Source: Phycisphaerales bacterium (GTDB lineage Bacteria; Planctomycetota; Phycisphaerae; Phycisphaerales; SM1A02). Taken from it: 64,000 nucleotides of DNA. Made by a program: the position numbers and the translations under genes. The notes under the pieces are model-generated. The model had not been told where the DNA came from. It saw nothing but the letters and a program-made list of their open reading frames with translations, and ran no database searches. Location of the stretch: contig JAJDDB010000027.1 of assembly GCA_029260575.1 (NCBI GenBank), forward strand, positions 684,501-748,500, read 5' to 3'. This document shows positions 62,781 through 64,000 of this stretch, one piece after another; the stretch's first letter is position 1, and each line of letters starts with the position of its first letter.

Positions 62781-63220
62781 CTGTCAGCCCAAGATTCGGG
62801 TCATGCAACCCACAGCTCTGTCGAACGGTGAAGACGCATGACCTTCACCTTGGTTCTGACTGACAGCTTGAAGATGTCCGGCGCGCTCTTCAAACCGTCG
62901 CACGGGCTGAACACATGTTTCCACGTCCTCAGCCCGTTTTCGACATGGTGTTCCGCCAGGTGAATGACCTTCCCACCATGTCCTCCGTTGCTCGATATGG
63001 CTTTCGCCTGTTTCGAACATCGAAGTTGTGCTTCTGCGCCCCGGCACCTGCCTTCGTCCACCAAAGTTCGGCCGAAGCCTCCCGTTGGTTTCATCCTCCA
63101 GCACGTGTTATTCCGACACACTTCCGCACCGGGCCTTTTCCTTTCAGTCCGGCCCCCGAGCTTGCGCCCGGTGGTTGTCCAAGTCAGTGCCGCGATGCCT
63201 CCAGATTCCTGTTACCAGTT
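62741..63220 (-). ncRNA. Candidate large structured non-coding RNA
   Basis: On the minus strand this region folds into many helices. Perfect ones are 62942-62950/62974-62982 (GACATGGTG/CACCATGTC), 62902-62910/62929-62937 (ACGGGCTGA/TCAGCCCGT, with an inner ACGTG-GAAA-CATGT hairpin), 62827-62833/62843-62849, 62780-62787/62860-62867, and 63060-63064/63085-63089 around GGC-TTCG-GCC. Tetraloops include GCAA (63062-63065 region is not it; the GCAA loop is 63162-63165), GTAA (63212-63215) and GAAA (62918-62921). Two G-U pairs fit only the minus strand. An intrinsic terminator ends it. I see no RNase P, tmRNA, SRP or 6S signature. The 5' end is unsure; a weak 100-residue reading frame overlaps. Confidence 0.7.
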
Positions 63221-63479
63221 CACCTTCATTGACATAAACGAGGTTGACTTATCAACCGAGAGACACAATACGGCGCTGCGCGCACACAGCAAGAGTGCAC
63301 CTGAATTGTGGACAGTTGGTGAGAAAGCTGTAGTGCTCAGCAGGTTGCGCTGCGCGTAAATGCAGATCAATACAAAACAACCGTGCGCGCGATGCGCGTC
63401 ATCACGCTCGGTGGAAATCGCAACAGCATCGCAATTTTTTCAGAAAATTCTTGTTGAACGCACCCGAACAACGCGATGT
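63221..63479. other. Gene-free stretch between the structured RNA and mnmA
   Basis: No gene is supported. It contains a perfect inverted repeat GGTTGA-CTTA-TCAACC at 63243-63258, just upstream of the candidate RNA (on the minus strand), which could be part of its promoter or an operator. The rest, rich in GCGC, shows nothing I can name. Confidence 0.4.
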
Positions 63480-64000
63480 TCAAACGGCTGAATCAATCCA
63501 CCCGCCGACCATTACAGCATCACCCTGATAGCACACCACGGCCTGACCAGGCGCGACAGCGAATTGCGGTTCATCAAAGCGCACTTCTATCGCGTCAACA
63601 CCACTGCAGCGCACGCGCGCGGGAACAGGCTCCGCGTTGTATCGAATCTGCGCGGCGCACTGCATCCAGTCGTCTGAACAGCACTCGTGCATCAACCAGC
63701 GAACCTGCGATGCGGCGCAACCGTCTGCGTAGAGATCCCGTTTCGCGCCGACCGTGATTGTGTTCGTGTCGGAATTCTTGTTCAGCACATACAGCGGGTG
63801 ACTGCGTGCGATGCCGATCCCGCGGCGCTGTCCCACCGTGAAATGCTGATGCCCCTCATGTTCGCCAATGACGTCGCCGTGTGAATTCACAATCGCGCCG
63901 CGCGACACAACCTCCGGCGTTCGGCGTCGCACAACTCCGGCATAGTCATTGTCAGGAACAAAGCAGATTTCCTGCGAATCCGGCTTGTTGAATACGGGTA
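63480..64000 (-). CDS. mnmA: tRNA-specific 2-thiouridylase MnmA (C-terminal part)
   Basis: Only the last 173 residues are inside the window; the gene runs past its right edge. They include NKPDSQEICFVPDNDYAGVV with the second catalytic cysteine, GHQHFTVGQRRGIGIARSHP, PLYVLNKNSDTNTITVGAK and the end QFAVAPGQAVVCYQGDAVMV GGWI-type barrel. MnmA puts sulfur on the wobble uridine of tRNAs for Lys, Glu and Gln. Frame and motifs match over the whole visible part, with no break. Confidence 0.95.
   Translation of the reverse strand, partial: PVFNKPDSQEICFVPDNDYAGVVRRRTPEVVSRGAIVNSHGDVIGEHEGHQHFTVGQRRGIGIARSHPLYVLNKNSDTNTITVGAKRDLYADGCAASQVRWLMHECCSDDWMQCAAQIRYNAEPVPARVRCSGVDAIEVRFDEPQFAVAPGQAVVCYQGDAVMVGGWIDSAV

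Noticed and set aside
62801-63121. Reading frame of about 100 codons on the minus strand within the structured RNA region
   Set aside because: Composition is partly protein-like, but there is no good start or ribosome binding site, no family match, and the same bases form perfect long helices with tetraloops. I treat it as overlapping an RNA gene and list the question as open.
62741-63220. RNase P RNA, tmRNA, SRP or 6S RNA as identity of the structured RNA
   Set aside because: The GAGGAAAGTCC and ACAGAA cores of RNase P, the tRNA-like ends of tmRNA and the SRP GGAAGG-type loop context were not found on either strand.
1-64000. Phage, defence, CRISPR, secretion or biosynthetic islands
   Set aside because: No integrase, capsid, Cas, restriction, toxin-antitoxin or large synthase gene was seen anywhere in the window.

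Overview
The window looks like a chromosomal segment of a planctomycete, most likely of the Phycisphaerae type (inference). The signs are several membrane proteins with planctomycete-style CxxC zinc ribbons, an anti-sigma-like protein whose outer domain resembles the planctomycete pseudopilin/H-X-DG family, lysine synthesis by DapL, and GC-rich DNA. No phage, integrase, transposase, CRISPR array or rRNA operon was seen. One tRNA (Arg, anticodon TCT) is present.

Layout. 1-13 kb: phenylacetate genes (paaN and paaY on +, paaD and paaC on -) enclose a minus-strand 2-oxoacid dehydrogenase operon (E1 alpha, a dienelactone-hydrolase-like protein, E1 beta, E2, a zinc-ribbon membrane protein, E3). 12.7-14 kb: an aquaporin and a thioredoxin-type arsenate reductase form a probable arsenic-detoxification pair beside tRNA-Arg. 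14.5-18.1 kb: a large PAS/GAF histidine kinase and its NarL-type regulator, flanked by two intrinsic terminators that have no visible gene to terminate. 18.4-26.2 kb: two glycosyltransferase/GT-C operons, probably for surface glycan, each ending in a very small membrane protein. 26.3-32 kb: a DUF819 permease, a conserved unknown protein, and both subunits of DNA topoisomerase VI, an enzyme typical of archaea and plants. 32-35 kb: an ANTAR response regulator, a histidine kinase, dodecin and a DCC thiol protein.

35-53 kb is mostly housekeeping: rpsO-pnp with a long leader hairpin, serA, an aspartate-type aminotransferase, prfB with its +1 frameshift site, a threonine/serine dehydratase, dapL, and rpmI-rplT, mixed with membrane proteins and secreted unknowns. 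53-64 kb: an ECF sigma factor with an unusual anti-sigma-like partner, a frameshifted secreted protein, gpsA, a P1B-type ATPase with a changed metal-site motif, class I fructose-bisphosphate aldolase, a gamma-glutamyltransferase-like enzyme, and the C-terminal part of mnmA, cut by the window edge.

The most interesting item is the roughly 480-base region between ggt and mnmA (about 62,741-63,220, minus strand). It folds on paper into many perfect helices capped by GNRA and UUCG tetraloops, contains two hairpins with complementary loops, and ends in a strong intrinsic terminator. I read it as a large structured non-coding RNA of no class I can name. Several short palindromic repeat families are scattered between genes.
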